This document shows positions 39,493 through 48,783 of a stretch of 64,000 nucleotides of DNA, in pieces. Under the pieces are notes generated by a model that worked only from the letters and a program-made list of their open reading frames with translations, was not told the origin of the DNA and did no database searches. Each line of letters begins with the position of its first letter. Position 1 is the stretch's first letter. A program made the translations under genes and the position numbers. The stretch is taken from NCBI GenBank assembly GCA_963771715.1, contig CAVYUQ010000008.1, forward strand, positions 186,001-250,000. The letters run 5' to 3'. Origin of the DNA: JACVRW01 sp963771715 (GTDB lineage: Bacteria; Actinomycetota; Thermoleophilia; Solirubrobacterales; Thermoleophilaceae).

Positions 39493-39554
39493 GGCCAGGT
39501 GGTCGCATACCCAACGTGGCGGGAAAACGCAACGATTCTCTGCCGACCTGGCGG
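39493..39554. repeat. Palindromic repeat, copy B
   Basis: An element with GCCAGGT near one end and ACCTGGCGG near the other, containing GTGGCGGGAAAACGCAACG and TTCTCTGCCGACCTGG. It shares its centre and the AGGTGG/ACCTGG ends with the element at 5808-5854, 34 kb away. It lies between the stop of trpA and the start of the EamA gene. Confidence 0.6.
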
Positions 39555-39559
39555 TGGCG

Positions 39560-40342
39560 CTACGCCCGCAGGGCTTCGGCGAGCTCCCCCACCAGCTGCC
39601 CGACCGCGGGGGCTCCGCCCTCGCCCGCCGCTCGAACCACGCGGCTTCCCACGATCACCCCGTCCGCGATCTCAGCCACCGCTCGGGCGTGGTCGGGGGT
39701 CGAGATCCCGAACCCGACGGCGACCGGCACGTCCGTGGCGGCGCGCACGCGGGCGACCGTGTCGGCCAGACCCGGGCGGCAGCTCAGCGCGCTCGCCGGT
39801 GGTCCCGGTGAGCGACACCGTGTAGACGAAGCCGCGCGCATCCGCGCCGATCTCGGCGATCCGCTCGGGGGTGGTGGTGGGCGCCACGAGCGGCACCAGC
39901 GCCAGGCCCTCGGCGTCGCACGCGGCGCGTAACTCCGAAGCCTCGTCGTGCGGCAGGTCGGGAACGATCAGCCCCGAAGCGCCCGCGGCGGCCGCCCTCA
40001 ATGCAAAAGCCTCAACACCCGGCGGTCAGGACGATGTTGGCGTAGACCATCAGCACAACCGGCACCCTCGCCGCGAGCCGTTCGCACACGCCAAGCACCG
40101 AATGAGGCGTGGCCCCCGCCGCAAGGGCCTCCGTGCCGGCGGCGTGGATCACCGGACCATCGGCCAGCGGATCGGAGAACGGGATGCCGAGCTCGAGCAG
40201 GTCAGCGCCGGCATCGGCGGCGGCCAAGCCCGGCCTCGACCGATTCCTCAATGCTCGGATAGCCCCCCATCAAATACGGCATGAGAGCGGCGCGCTTCCC
40301 GTGCGCGGTGAAGCGGCGGCGATGGCCGGCCGCGATGCTCAT
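39560..40342 (-). CDS. trpA: Tryptophan synthase alpha chain (three frame breaks)
   Basis: Reconstructed length about 262 residues. TIM barrel that cleaves indole-glycerol phosphate to indole. Pieces in order: LMPYLMGGYPSIEESVEAG, DLLELGIPFSDPLADGPVIHAAG (catalytic Glu and Asp region), VPVVLMVYANIVL, SGLIVPDLPHDEASEL, FVYTVSLTGTTGER, and VPVAVGFGISTPDHA. Breaks near 40237, 40017 and 39795; two are repaired by GGCGCC for GGCC and CCCGCGGG for CCCGGG. ATG overlaps the trpB stop (ATGA). Last gene of the long co-directional run. Confidence 0.93.
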
Positions 40343-41503
40343 GCCAGGGCGAGCACTTCGGCGAGGTCCTTGTCGCCGCGGCCGGAGAGCGTGATCAGGG
40401 TGACGCCAGGCGACGGATTGGCGAGCACCCACGCAACCGCGTGCGAGGACTCGAGCGCCGGCAGGATGCCCTCGAGCTCCGCCACGCGGTGGAAGGCATC
40501 GAGCGCGGCGCCGTCCTCCACCGCCTCGTAGCGCGCACGCCCCGAGTCGCGCAGCCAGGCGTGCTCCGGGCCCACGCCCGGGTAGTCGAGGCCCGCCGAG
40601 ATCGAGTGCGCCTCGAGGATCTGGCCCTCCTCGTCCTGGATCACTCCCGTGAGCGCGCCGTGCAGCACGCCGCGCGCGCCTGTGGTGAGCGGCGCGGAGT
40701 GGCGCTGGGTGCCGAGCCCCTCGCCGGCCGCCTCGACGCCGATCAGCTCGACGCCCTCGTCGTCCACGAAGGGGATGAACGTGCCGATCGCGTTCGAGCC
40801 GCCGCCCACGCACGCGACCGCCCGGTCCGGCAGCCGGCCCGCCTGATCCGAGCAGCTGGGCGCGAGCCTCGTCGCCGATGCGCCGCTGGAGGTCGCGCAC
40901 CAGCGCCGGGTAGGGCGCGGGCCCGACGCAGGAGCCGATCACGTAGTGCGTGGACTCCACGTTCGCGACCCAGTCGCGGATCGCGGCGGACACGGCCTCC
41001 TTGAGCGTGCGGGCGCCCGCGTCCACGCCGCGCACCTCCGCGCCCAGCAGCCGCATGCGCTGCACGTTCGGCTCCTGGCGGCGCATGTCCTCGGTGCCCA
41101 TGTAGACGACGCACTCCAGCCCGAGCAGCGCGCACGCCGTAGCGGCCGCCACGCCGTGCTGGCCGGCGCCCGTCTCGGCGATCACGCGCGGCTTGCCCAT
41201 GCGCTGCGCCAGCAGCGCCTGCCCGAGCGCGTTGTTGATCTTGTGGGAGCCGGTGTGCGTGAGGTCCTCGCGCTTCAGCCACACGTCGCCTCCCGCGAGC
41301 TCGGACAGCCGCCGTGCGAGGTAGAGCGGGGTCGGGCGGCCGACGTAGTCGCGCAGCAGGGCGTCGAGCTGGGCGACGAACTGCGGATCGGCGCGGGCGG
41401 CCGACCATTCCGATTCGAGCTCGTCGAGCGCCGGTATCAGGGTCTCGGGCACGTAGCGGCCGCCGTAGGGGCCGAAGCGCCGCTCGAGCGGCGGGGCGCT
41501 CAT
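40339..41503 (-). CDS. trpB: Tryptophan synthase beta chain (one frame break)
   Basis: Reconstructed length about 388 residues. PLP enzyme that joins indole and serine. LKREDLTHTGSHKINNALGQALLA carries the PLP lysine, AETGAGQHGVAAATACALLGL the substrate loop, and GGGSNAIGTFIPF the phosphate-binding loop. The break near 40850 is repaired by CTCGCGGATC for CTCGGATC. ATGA overlaps with trpF upstream and trpA downstream. Confidence 0.94.
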
Positions 41504-42138
41504 GCGGTCACGTGGTCGGCGGCCTCGACCGCGCGGAAGAACGCGGTCAGCTTGGCTGGGTCCTTGCGGCCCGGCGCGGCCTCCGTGCCGCTCGCGCTGT
41601 CGACGGCGAACGGGCTCACGGCCGCGATCGCCTCCCCCACGTTCTCCGGCGTCAGCCCGCCCGACAGGGTCAGCGGCGGCTTGCCCGGGTGCAGCCGGGC
41701 GAGCTCCCAGTCGAAGCTCTCCCCCGTGCCGCCGGGCGCGCGCTCGGAGTGCGTGTCGAGCATGTGGAAGTCGGTCCGGTAGGCCCTCAGCGCCTGGACC
41801 TGCGCCGCGTCGCGCACGCGGGCGGCCTTCATCACCCGGCAGCCGGTGCGGCGCGCGGCCTCCTGGCAGTACGACGGGCCCTCGTCCCCGTGCAGCTGGA
41901 GCAGCGTGAAGCGGCACACGTCCGCCGTCTCCGCCACGTGGTCGAGCGTCGCGTTCACGAACACGCCCGCGAGCTCGACCCGCCGGTGCAGCTGGGCGCC
42001 GATCACCTCCGCCTGCTCGAGCGGGCACGCCCGAGGGCTGCCGGGCCAGAAGATCATCCCGAGCGCCCAGGCACCGAGGTCCGCCGCGAGCTGGGCGTCG
42101 TCGAGCGCCGTTATGCCGCAGATCTTCACGCGGGTCAT
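41500..42138 (-). CDS. trpF: Phosphoribosylanthranilate isomerase
   Basis: 212 residues, complete. VKICGITALDDA contains the catalytic Cys, GMIFWPGSPR the phosphate region, LLQLHGDEGP and the C-terminal TLSGGLTPENV and AVDSASGTEAAPGRKD (catalytic Asp and phosphate loop). A separate TrpF is notable because many actinobacteria use the bifunctional PriA instead; whether PriA also exists here cannot be seen. It starts 31 bases after htrA and overlaps trpB. Confidence 0.95.
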   Translation of the reverse strand: MTRVKICGITALDDAQLAADLGAWALGMIFWPGSPRACPLEQAEVIGAQLHRRVELAGVFVNATLDHVAETADVCRFTLLQLHGDEGPSYCQEAARRTGCRVMKAARVRDAAQVQALRAYRTDFHMLDTHSERAPGGTGESFDWELARLHPGKPPLTLSGGLTPENVGEAIAAVSPFAVDSASGTEAAPGRKDPAKLTAFFRAVEAADHVTA

Positions 42139-42169
42139 AGCCCCGCCTATGGTCGCAGGCGCGCCGCGG

Positions 42170-43381
42170 CTAGGGGATCAGCCCGCCGCCGCCCTCGTCG
42201 GCGGACGGCTGGTCGGCCGAGCTCGGCCGCTTGGCCAGCTCGACGCTCACGGTCTTCTTCGAATCGCCGCGGTAGTACGTGATCTCCGCCTTGTCGCCGG
42301 GGCGCTTGCGGGCGATCGCGCTCGCCACCTCGTTCGAGTCGCTCACCGCCTTGCCGTCCACCGCGACGATCAGGTCGCCGCCGGCGGGGACGCCCTGGGC
42401 CGTCTCGGTGCGACCGCCGCGAAGGCCCGCCTTGTCCGCCGGGCTGTCCTTGGTCACCTCGACCACGAGTGCGCCCTCGTCGGACGCCAGGTTGAGGTCC
42501 TCGGCGAGCTGCTTGCTCACGTCCTGCATCTGCACGCCGAGGTAGGCGCGCTCGATGGTCTCGCCGGCCTTCAGGTCCGGCAGCAGGTCCTTCGCCGTAT
42601 TGACCGGCACCGCGAAGCCGATACCCACCGAGCCCTGGCCGCCGCCAGTGGCGATCTGCGAGTTGATCCCGATCACGCGGCCGTTCGCGTCGAGCAGCGG
42701 CCCACCGGAGTTGCCCGGGTTGATCGAGGCATCCGTCTGGATCACGTCGGGGATCGTGAAGCCGTTGGGCGCCTGGATCTCGCGCTGGAGCCCGGAGACG
42801 ATTCCGGTCGTGACGGTGCGGCTGTACCCGAACGGGTTGCCGATCGCGATCACCGAGTCGCCCACCTCGAGCTTCGAGGAGTCGCCCAGCGGGAGCGGCG
42901 TGAGCTCGTCGACATCCGAGGGGTCGATCTTCAGCACTGCGATGTCCGTGGAGGTGTCCACGCCCTTCACCTCCGCGTCGACGAACTCCCCGTTCTCGTC
43001 GAAGCGCGCCTGCACGCTGTCCGCGCCCTCGACCACGTGGGCGTTGGTCACGATCGTGCCTTCCTTGTCGACCACGAAGCCGGAGCCGGTCGCGGTTCCC
43101 TGCTGCGGCAGTCCGAACGGCGAGCCGCTGTCGCTGCTCACGCCCCGGGACTGGATGAAGACCACCCCGCGCCCCTCCTGCTTGTAAATCTCACGGACGC
43201 TGCGGCCCGCGGACCCGGTGGACGCGGCCGTGGGCTGCGTCGCAGCCGATTCGCGCACGACGGTCGTCGTGTCACCCGTGTCGATTACGTCCGTGGCGAT
43301 CAGAACCGCGCCGATGACCAGCACGATCAGGCCGCCGAGGACGCCTGCGAGGAGGTTGGTGAGCGGGCTTCTGGTGGTCAT
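42170..43381 (-). CDS. htrA: HtrA/DegP-type serine protease with PDZ domain
   Basis: 403 residues, complete. A membrane helix at about residues 8-30 anchors the protein; a Thr/Ser linker precedes a trypsin-like domain with His in TNAHVVEG, Asp in STDIAVLK and Ser in DASINPGNSGGPLL, all three catalytic residues present. The C-terminal PDZ domain (AYLGVQMQDVS...GALVVEVTKDSPADKAGL) binds exposed C-termini. It is an envelope quality-control protease. It sits between the transglutaminase module and trpF on the same strand. Confidence 0.95.
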   Translation of the reverse strand: MTTRSPLTNLLAGVLGGLIVLVIGAVLIATDVIDTGDTTTVVRESAATQPTAASTGSAGRSVREIYKQEGRGVVFIQSRGVSSDSGSPFGLPQQGTATGSGFVVDKEGTIVTNAHVVEGADSVQARFDENGEFVDAEVKGVDTSTDIAVLKIDPSDVDELTPLPLGDSSKLEVGDSVIAIGNPFGYSRTVTTGIVSGLQREIQAPNGFTIPDVIQTDASINPGNSGGPLLDANGRVIGINSQIATGGGQGSVGIGFAVPVNTAKDLLPDLKAGETIERAYLGVQMQDVSKQLAEDLNLASDEGALVVEVTKDSPADKAGLRGGRTETAQGVPAGGDLIVAVDGKAVSDSNEVASAIARKRPGDKAEITYYRGDSKKTVSVELAKRPSSADQPSADEGGGGLIP

Positions 43382-43423
43382 TCCGGGAGGTTTAGTGCGC
43401 CGACCTTACGTTTCGATAAATCT

Positions 43424-43442
43424 GCCCCGGGCCCTGCGGGGC
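43424..43442 (-). terminator. Weak terminator-like hairpin after the transglutaminase gene
   Basis: GCCCCG (43424-43429) and CGGGGC (43437-43442) pair around a 7-base loop; in the direction of transcription the stem is followed by AGATTTATCG. It lies in the 63-base gap before htrA, the largest gap in the long run, and may separate the htrA-trpFBA part from the upstream genes. Confidence 0.4.
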
Positions 43443-43444
43443 GC

Positions 43445-45862
43445 TCACGGACGCGGTGCACCCGGCGGGAACGCGATCAGCCCACGCAGCCGGTCCAGGA
43501 TGCTTCCGCGCGTGAGCTCCCTGCGGACCACCCGGCGCTCGCCCAGGCCGGGCGCCTCCGGGGCGCGCGGGTCGTAGCGGTTCGCGCGCAGCGCCTCGGC
43601 ATAGGCCTCCGACGCGGGTCCCGCGAAGCGACCTAGCCGCTGCTCGAGGCCAAGCAGCGTGGTCGAGGCGGGCAGGTCCCAGCCAAGCCGCAGCAGCCCG
43701 CGGCGGAGCTCCGAGAGCTGCATCTCGGCGAGCTCATCCGGACCCAACCTGCGCATGCGGCGGACGCGACTGCCCAGCAGGAGCGCGCCGCCCGCGAGCG
43801 GCGCCGCCACGAGCAACAGGAGCACGGGCACGAGCCAGCCGTTCCCGCCGTCCGACCCCAGCCCGCCTCCGATGTCCGTGCCGCGCTCCGAGGCGGCCGC
43901 GCCCTGGCGCGTCCGCCTAACCTCGCCGGCGTCGGCCGCGGCCGCACTCGTGGCGAGCGCGCTCGACTGAGACTGTGCGGGCGAGCGAGCCGGCGTCGGG
44001 TCGAACGGCACCCAGCCGATGCCCTGGAACCAGACCTCCACCCAGGAGTGCGCGTCGAGGTCGCGCACGCGGTACTCCTTGGTGTCCTTGTTGTACGACC
44101 CCGGCGAGAACCCCGCCGCGACGCGCGCCGGTATGCCCGCCATTCGAAGCATCAGCGCCATGGCGCCGGAGAACTGCTGGCAGTAGCCGCGCCGCTCCTG
44201 GTAGAGGAAGCCCATCAGCGGGATCGGCCGGGTGGGCACCCGCTCCGAATAGGTGTAGTTGCTCTGGAGGTACTGCTCGACGTTCTTGACGGCGTCGTAG
44301 GCGTTCGGCTGGTCCGCGGTCAGACGCTGCGCGAGGTCGTACATCGGCCCGTATTGTGAGCGCCGGAGTCGCCGCTCGGCGAGCAGAGCTTCGTTGTTCG
44401 GGTCCGCGTTGCCGCGCAGCGGCACGAACAGCACCTCCCGATTTGCGGCCGCGTCCTCGCGGGCGGCATCCCCCTGGAAGGGCACCCCCTCGGTGGCGGT
44501 CTCTCCGGGCCGTGGGAGCTGGATCGCGGTGTAGCCGATCAGGTTGCGCGAGTACCCCACGGGCACCCTCTTCATCTGCCCCCTCGTCGGATTGGGCTCG
44601 TAGGTGCGAACGAAGTACGTGTCCCCCCGCTCGAGCTTGCGGCCGCGTCGCAGCAGCGTCGTACCGTCCGAGCTCGGCCGGGCGCCGGGGATGCCGTCCA
44701 CCCTCAGCGTGATCCCGGCCCCGACCACCATGTTGCTGGACAGCGAGCGGACGGTGAAGCGGATGCGCTCGTCCCAGGCCGGGTTGTACTCGTGGTACCC
44801 CCAGCGCCCCTCGGGATTCGACTCCCCGTACACCACCTCGGGCGAGTACGCGTTGTCGTCGGCACTCGCCGAGCGCACCCAGCGCAGCCCGTCGAAGGAG
44901 TCCAGCGTCTCCGCCTTCCAGTAGTGCGGCCGAGTCGACTTCACGTTGAGGACGGTGGCGCCTGCCCGCGACCAGTCGAGCGGCCCGTACTCGTGCGTCC
45001 AGTCGAACGTGATCGCCTCACCGTTGCCAAACCAGTTCCATGCGTGGTAGTCCCACCACGGGCGGTCGGCGTCGAGAGCGGCGGCCACCGGAAGCGACAG
45101 GATCCCCACGCTCGCCACGACCGCCGCCCCGATGCCGGCCTCGAGGCGCGGCATGCGCGGCAGCCACAGCCAGGCGGCGATCAGCAGCAGCAGCACCAGC
45201 CCCCGCAGCGCCGGCGCGCCCGGATCCTGCTCGGTCACGGCGGTGCCGTAGAGGAGCAGCAGGGCCACGAGACCGGCGATGCGCAGCCCGGCCACGCCGC
45301 GGCGAGCAGGCCAGAAGGCCACCGTGGCCGCGATCGCCAGCAGCGCCGGGGCGCCCAGCAGCACGGTTCTCCGAATCCACTCGTCCGGGCCGTCGTAGGG
45401 CCACTCGACGCCCTGCACCCCCCCGAGCCCGCGGTCGAGGCCGTCGGTGAGCTCGCTCCAGTGCTCGGGAAGCAGCAGCCGACCGGGCAGCCCCGCCGCC
45501 ATCAGGCCCAGGACGAGGGTCGCCACGCCGACGATGGCAGCGAGCACATGCAGCGCGGGCCGCGGGAGCGGGACGAGCGAGAGCAGACCGAGGGCCGTGG
45601 CGCCGCCGGTGGCCACGATCACGACGACGATCATGCGCCCGCTGGGGGCGTTCTCCACCAGCTTCGCCCAGTGCGCGGTGGCGTAGGCGGCGAGCGCCGC
45701 GAAGGCGGTGAGCCGCAGCGCGAGCGAGTCGCGCGTGACGGCCGCGGCAGAGCGGGCCGTGCCGGTGCCCGCAGGCGGCGCGCCGCCAGGGCCGGCCGTG
45801 GCGGGCTTGGGGCTGAGTGGGCCGTGCCAGCCCCGGCTCCTCGGCTCCGTTGCGACGCTCAC
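43445..45862 (-). CDS. TgpA-type membrane transglutaminase-like protein
   Basis: 805 residues from GTG at 45862, which overlaps the DUF58 stop (GTGA). About six N-terminal helices, then a large extracytoplasmic part with the transglutaminase-like core: Cys in RRGYCQQFSGAMALMLRMAG, His in VRDLDAHSWVEVW, Asp in GWVPFDPTP. A final helix (NGWLVPVLLLLVAAPLAGGALLLG) precedes a cytoplasmic DUF4129-like tail. It forms the standard MoxR-DUF58-TgpA triad, thought to act in envelope protein or peptidoglycan remodelling; the biochemical reaction is unproven for most members. Confidence 0.93.
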   Translation of the reverse strand: MSVATEPRSRGWHGPLSPKPATAGPGGAPPAGTGTARSAAAVTRDSLALRLTAFAALAAYATAHWAKLVENAPSGRMIVVVIVATGGATALGLLSLVPLPRPALHVLAAIVGVATLVLGLMAAGLPGRLLLPEHWSELTDGLDRGLGGVQGVEWPYDGPDEWIRRTVLLGAPALLAIAATVAFWPARRGVAGLRIAGLVALLLLYGTAVTEQDPGAPALRGLVLLLLIAAWLWLPRMPRLEAGIGAAVVASVGILSLPVAAALDADRPWWDYHAWNWFGNGEAITFDWTHEYGPLDWSRAGATVLNVKSTRPHYWKAETLDSFDGLRWVRSASADDNAYSPEVVYGESNPEGRWGYHEYNPAWDERIRFTVRSLSSNMVVGAGITLRVDGIPGARPSSDGTTLLRRGRKLERGDTYFVRTYEPNPTRGQMKRVPVGYSRNLIGYTAIQLPRPGETATEGVPFQGDAAREDAAANREVLFVPLRGNADPNNEALLAERRLRRSQYGPMYDLAQRLTADQPNAYDAVKNVEQYLQSNYTYSERVPTRPIPLMGFLYQERRGYCQQFSGAMALMLRMAGIPARVAAGFSPGSYNKDTKEYRVRDLDAHSWVEVWFQGIGWVPFDPTPARSPAQSQSSALATSAAAADAGEVRRTRQGAAASERGTDIGGGLGSDGGNGWLVPVLLLLVAAPLAGGALLLGSRVRRMRRLGPDELAEMQLSELRRGLLRLGWDLPASTTLLGLEQRLGRFAGPASEAYAEALRANRYDPRAPEAPGLGERRVVRRELTRGSILDRLRGLIAFPPGAPRP

Positions 45863-46989
45863 GCCGCTGCTCCCGCGCCTCGGAACCCACTCGCGCGGCG
45901 CGCCCGCTCCACCAGGCAGCCGGTGCACCCGGCCACCTCGAACGACGGCCGCACGCCCGGCAACGCGCCCGGCGCCACGACGTAGCGCGACCCCGCAGGC
46001 AGCCGCTCGAGCGCCCGCGGCGTGGCGCGAAGGTCTGCCCCGGTGACCCAGATCACGGCCCCACCGCGCGGGCCGAGCACACCGCCGGCGGGGGCGGCGC
46101 CCTCCTCGACCAGCGCGAGGCGAGCGTGCACCGCTGGCCAGGCACCGAGGTCGTGCCCGATGTCGATCGGGCGCCGGTCGCCCGGCAGCAGCACGGCGCA
46201 GCCGTCGGCCCTGGCGAGCCACACGCACAGGGACGCCGCGGCGCGAACCGCCTTGTCGAGCGCCTCCTCGCTTGCCGGGTTCGACGGATCGACCACGATC
46301 AGCGGCGCGGAGTCGAGCTCGGCCACGAGACGGCGCTCCAGCATCTCGCCGTGCCGTGCGACCGACGGCCAGTGGATACGCGAGGCCGGCGCCCCCTCGC
46401 GATAGGCGCGCAGGCCGTCGATCTCGAGCTCGGCGGCAGAGGCATCAAGGCGCCTTCCGGAGAGACTCGGCTGAGCGCCGAGGCCGGCCTGGGCGCCCGC
46501 GCCAGCGCCGCCGCTGCCCGGCGCGGTCACCGGCTCCACGCGCGGGAGCACGAGCACCTCCTCCCCGCCCTTCCCCGGGATCTCGCGCGAGTAGAGCCGC
46601 AGCGGGTCGCGGATCACGAGCAGCTCCGCCTCGAGCACGCGCCGCCCGCGCCGGGAGAAGCGCACGTTGATCCGCAGGCGCCGCGACCAGCGCCCGGCCA
46701 CCGGCACCGGCCAGCCGAGCAGCGGCTCCAGCAGCTCGCCTCCGGGCGGCGGCAGCAGGCCGCTCTTCACTTCCACCCGCAGCGGATACGGCTCGTCCTC
46801 GATCACCGTGTGCGGGCCTGGCACGCGCGCGACGGTCGCGCCGCGAGCCGCCAGCAGCACCCAGATGGTCGCGCCGGCAGCCAGCACGATCAGTCCCACG
46901 CCCGGCACGTACAGCGACGCCGAGTCGAAGGTCCCCCCGGCCAGGCACAGCGCCACCCCGAGCAGCACCGTGAAGAGGGGGCGAAGCAT
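45859..46989 (-). CDS. DUF58 domain protein
   Basis: 376 residues from ATG at 46989. Two N-terminal membrane helices (LFTVLLGVALCLAGGTF; VGLIVLAAGATIWVLLAA), then a soluble beta-rich region and the DUF58 core GAPASRIHWPSVARHGEMLERRL, which resembles a von Willebrand A-like fold. Partner of the MoxR ATPase just upstream (7-base gap) and of the transglutaminase downstream (overlap). Confidence 0.93.
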   Translation of the reverse strand: MLRPLFTVLLGVALCLAGGTFDSASLYVPGVGLIVLAAGATIWVLLAARGATVARVPGPHTVIEDEPYPLRVEVKSGLLPPPGGELLEPLLGWPVPVAGRWSRRLRINVRFSRRGRRVLEAELLVIRDPLRLYSREIPGKGGEEVLVLPRVEPVTAPGSGGAGAGAQAGLGAQPSLSGRRLDASAAELEIDGLRAYREGAPASRIHWPSVARHGEMLERRLVAELDSAPLIVVDPSNPASEEALDKAVRAAASLCVWLARADGCAVLLPGDRRPIDIGHDLGAWPAVHARLALVEEGAAPAGGVLGPRGGAVIWVTGADLRATPRALERLPAGSRYVVAPGALPGVRPSFEVAGCTGCLVERARRASGFRGAGAAA

Positions 46990-46996
46990 CAGCCCG

Positions 46997-47947
46997 TCAG
47001 AACGCCGGAACCCGTTCCAGCGCGTCGCGGACGACCACTTCACGCTCGTCGGCGCCCGTGCCCGGAGACAAGAGCAGGCGGTGGGTGAGCACGGAGCCGG
47101 CCAGCTTCTGCACGTCGTCCGGCAGGGCGTGGTCGCGCCCGTCGAGCGCGGCGTAGGCCTTAGCGGCTCGGAAGAGCATCAGGCCGGCGCGCGGGCTCGC
47201 ACCGAGCTCCACGCGCGGGTCGGCGCGCGTGGCGTCCGAGATCGCGACGACGTAGCGGCGCAGGGCGTCGCTGCCGTGCACCGCCCCGGCGGCGGCCTGC
47301 GCCGCGAGGATGCCGGAGACGTCGGCCACGGGCTCGAGGTCGAGCACGCGGTCGCTCTCCGCGTGGTCCAGCAGCATCTGGCTCTCCTGCGCCGCCGTCG
47401 GGTACCCGAGCGAGACGCGGACCATGAAGCGGTCCAGCTGTGCCTCGGGCAGCGGGTAGGTGCCCTCGTACTCGACGGGATTCTGCGTGGCGACGACGAT
47501 GAACGGGCGCGCCAGCTCATGCGTGTGCCTGTCCACCGTCACGTGGCCCTCCTGCATGCACTCGAGCAGGCCGGACTGCGTCTTCGGCGAGGCGCGGTTC
47601 ACCTCGTCCACCAGCACCACGTTCGCGAACACCGGCCCGGGCCGGAACTCGAAACGGTTCTCGCGCTGGTCATAGACGTTCGTGCCCACGACGTCGGCCG
47701 GCAGAAGGTCGGCGGTGCACTGGATGCGGGCGTACTCGGCCTCGATCGAGCGCGCGAGCGCGCGAGCGAGGGCGGTCTTGCCCACGCCCGGATAGTCCTC
47801 GATCAGGACGTGGCCCTCGGCGAACAGCGCCACCAGCACGTCGCGGATCACGGAGTCGGGAGCCTTGACGGCGCGCGCGATGTTGTCCCGGAGGCGCGCA
47901 CCGAGCTCGGCTACGGCGGCAGGATCGAGCTCAGGAGCGGTCGACAT
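46997..47947 (-). CDS. MoxR-family AAA+ ATPase
   Basis: 316 residues, complete. Walker A EDYPGVGKTALARALA, Walker B VVLVDEVNRASPKTQSGLLECMQE, sensor 1 FIVVATQNPVEYEGTYPLPEAQLDRFM. MoxR proteins are chaperone-like ATPases acting on vWA/DUF58 partners, here the next gene. It starts 23 bases after the trpC stop. Confidence 0.95.
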   Translation of the reverse strand: MSTAPELDPAAVAELGARLRDNIARAVKAPDSVIRDVLVALFAEGHVLIEDYPGVGKTALARALARSIEAEYARIQCTADLLPADVVGTNVYDQRENRFEFRPGPVFANVVLVDEVNRASPKTQSGLLECMQEGHVTVDRHTHELARPFIVVATQNPVEYEGTYPLPEAQLDRFMVRVSLGYPTAAQESQMLLDHAESDRVLDLEPVADVSGILAAQAAAGAVHGSDALRRYVVAISDATRADPRVELGASPRAGLMLFRAAKAYAALDGRDHALPDDVQKLAGSVLTHRLLLSPGTGADEREVVVRDALERVPAF

Positions 47948-47970
47948 GCACCACCATGGTAGGGGTACGC

Positions 47971-48783
47971 CTAACCCGGGCCGATGGGTTCCGCGCCAGT
48001 ATCGGGCGAATAGGTCAGCTCGCGTGCCGCGGTCTCGGGATCCGGCGCGCGCATGAGGGCCTCTCCCACCAGCACGGCGTCCACGCCGACCTGCTCTAGC
48101 TCCTCGATCTGCTCGCGATGGTGGATGCCCGACTCGGACACCACGACCTTTCCGGCCGGCACGTCGGCGAGCAGGTCGAAGGTGCGCTGGAGGTCGACGC
48201 TGAAGTCCTCGAGGTTGCGGTTGTTGATCCCGATCACGTCGAAGTCGAGCTCGAGCGCCCGCTCGAGCTCCTCGTCGTCGTGGATCTCCACGAGGGCGTC
48301 CAGGTCGAGCTCGCGCGCCTGCAGGTAGAGCGAGCCGAGCTGCGCGTCGTCGAGCGAGCCCACCACCAGGAGCACCGCGTCCGCACCGGCGAGCTTGGCC
48401 TCGTAGAGCTGGTACGGGTCGATCGTGAAGTCCTTGCGCAGGATCGGCAGCTCCGTGGCCGCACGCGCCTCACGAAGGTCGGCGAGCGAGCCGCCGAAGT
48501 GGGCCTCCTCGGTGAGCACGGAGACCGCGGCCGCTCCGCCGCGCTCGTACGCGCTCACGATGTCGGCGCAGCTGGCGCCCTCCCGGATCGCGCCCGCGGA
48601 CGGCGAGCGGCGCTTGTGCTCGGCGATCAGCGAGGTCCCGGGGCGCGAGAGCGCCTCGGCGAACGGCCGCCCCTCGCGGCCAGTCTCCACCTGGGCGGCG
48701 AGCTCCGAGAGCGGGTGTTCGCGCTGCCGGCGCCTGAGGGCGTCGCGGGTGGCGTCGACGAGATCGTCGAGGCGCGGGATCAC
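47971..48783 (-). CDS. trpC: Indole-3-glycerol phosphate synthase
   Basis: 270 residues, complete and unbroken. TIM barrel: LIAEHKRRSPSAG with the catalytic Lys, AVSVLTEEAHFGGSL, LPILRKDFTIDPYQLYEA, GINNRNLEDFSVDL, VVSESGIHHREQIEEL and VLVGEALMRAPDP. It closes the indole ring from CdRP. ATGA overlap with trpD upstream. A monofunctional TrpC, as expected with a separate trpF. Confidence 0.96.
   Translation of the reverse strand: MIPRLDDLVDATRDALRRRQREHPLSELAAQVETGREGRPFAEALSRPGTSLIAEHKRRSPSAGAIREGASCADIVSAYERGGAAAVSVLTEEAHFGGSLADLREARAATELPILRKDFTIDPYQLYEAKLAGADAVLLVVGSLDDAQLGSLYLQARELDLDALVEIHDDEELERALELDFDVIGINNRNLEDFSVDLQRTFDLLADVPAGKVVVSESGIHHREQIEELEQVGVDAVLVGEALMRAPDPETAARELTYSPDTGAEPIGPG

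Noticed and set aside
36134..39811. A 1225-codon plus-strand frame across the phosphofructokinase and several other genes
   Set aside because: It crosses five real genes on both strands and shows no protein family features.
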